Assembly (NCBI GenBank): GCA_007694035.1
Contig: RECM01000139.1
Location: 1-58,250 of the forward strand
Source of the DNA: Balneolaceae bacterium
Lineage (GTDB): Bacteria > Bacteroidota > Rhodothermia > Balneolales > Cyclonatronaceae
DNA length: 58,250 bases
Direction: 5' to 3'
A program made the position numbers and the translations under genes. This document shows positions 58,022 to 58,250 of this stretch, in pieces. The stretch's first letter is position 1. Each line of letters starts with the position of its first letter. The notes under the pieces were generated by a model. It was not told the origin of the DNA, searched no databases, and saw only the letters and a program-made list of their open reading frames with translations.

Positions 58022-58250
58022 ATGAGAAAATTCATATTCATATTAGCTGTCCTTTTTTTGTACACTCAGCCTTCTTATGGTTGTACATGTTTTGAAACAC
58101 CTTTCCAGGAAGCAATCGATTATGAAGAGATTTTTTTGGGTAGAGTTGTCAAGATTGAGGAGAAAAGAGAATTTTTTTCATCAGATTTTGACAAATATTG
58201 GGTTACGCATCTGGATGTTACAGAAAAGTGGAAGGGGGGCAGAAAAACCA
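58022..58250 (+). CDS. Exported protein, 3'-truncated by window edge
   Basis: ATG at 58022: MRKFIFILAVLFLYTQPSYGCTCFETPFQEAIDYEEIFLGRVVKIEEKREFFSSDFDKYWVTHLDVTEKWKGGRKT, open to the window end; signal peptide followed by CxCF. Confidence 0.72.
   Translation, partial: MRKFIFILAVLFLYTQPSYGCTCFETPFQEAIDYEEIFLGRVVKIEEKREFFSSDFDKYWVTHLDVTEKWKGGRKT

Noticed and set aside
1-58250. tRNA, rRNA or transposase genes
   Set aside because: None recognised by eye; a tRNAscan/Infernal run would be needed to exclude small RNA genes.

Overview
The window looks chromosomal and comes from a Bacteroidota/Balneolota-like bacterium. This is inferred from several T9SS type A C-terminal sorting domains, a PorV/PorQ-like protein and TonB receptors. 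The left part (1-11.8 kb) holds housekeeping and secreted-protein genes: alkaline phosphatase, UbiA prenyltransferase, thioredoxin-like proteins, a T9SS-exported metallopeptidase, a class III aminotransferase, pdxH and trmB. The centre (about 11.96-42.3 kb) is a large divergent carbohydrate-utilisation locus. The minus arm encodes SDR, FAH-family hydrolase, mutarotase-like, MBL-fold, enolase-superfamily and SDR proteins. The plus arm is a run of mostly overlapping or abutting genes starting with a GntR/UTRA regulator. It continues with an ABC sugar importer, a TonB receptor with no recognisable SusD, an FN3/T9SS protein, a PorV-like protein, a GH38-type mannosidase, another T9SS protein, a DUF4185-like protein, a six-hairpin glycosidase, an esterase, a ROK kinase, an extended mannose-6-phosphate isomerase, a GH78 rhamnosidase and the matching ABC ATPase. 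I read it as a candidate mannose- and rhamnose-type glycan system that imports oligosaccharides and finishes depolymerisation in the cytoplasm. The right part holds gltA, an M48 peptidase, a TonB receptor, a serine hydrolase, a phospho-sugar mutase, a pair of bPH2-domain proteins, a YjjG-like HAD phosphatase, purL and a truncated AT-rich gene at the edge. A second theme is a set of different short tandem-repeat arrays in intergenic regions: periods 52, ~16-26, 13, ~31, 10, 13, 12, 8 and 7 bp. The most notable are a gapless 4x52-bp array that holds the stop codons of two convergent genes and a strictly 10-bp-periodic array that suggests phased, bent DNA. No databases were searched. Family calls come from motifs read in the translations.
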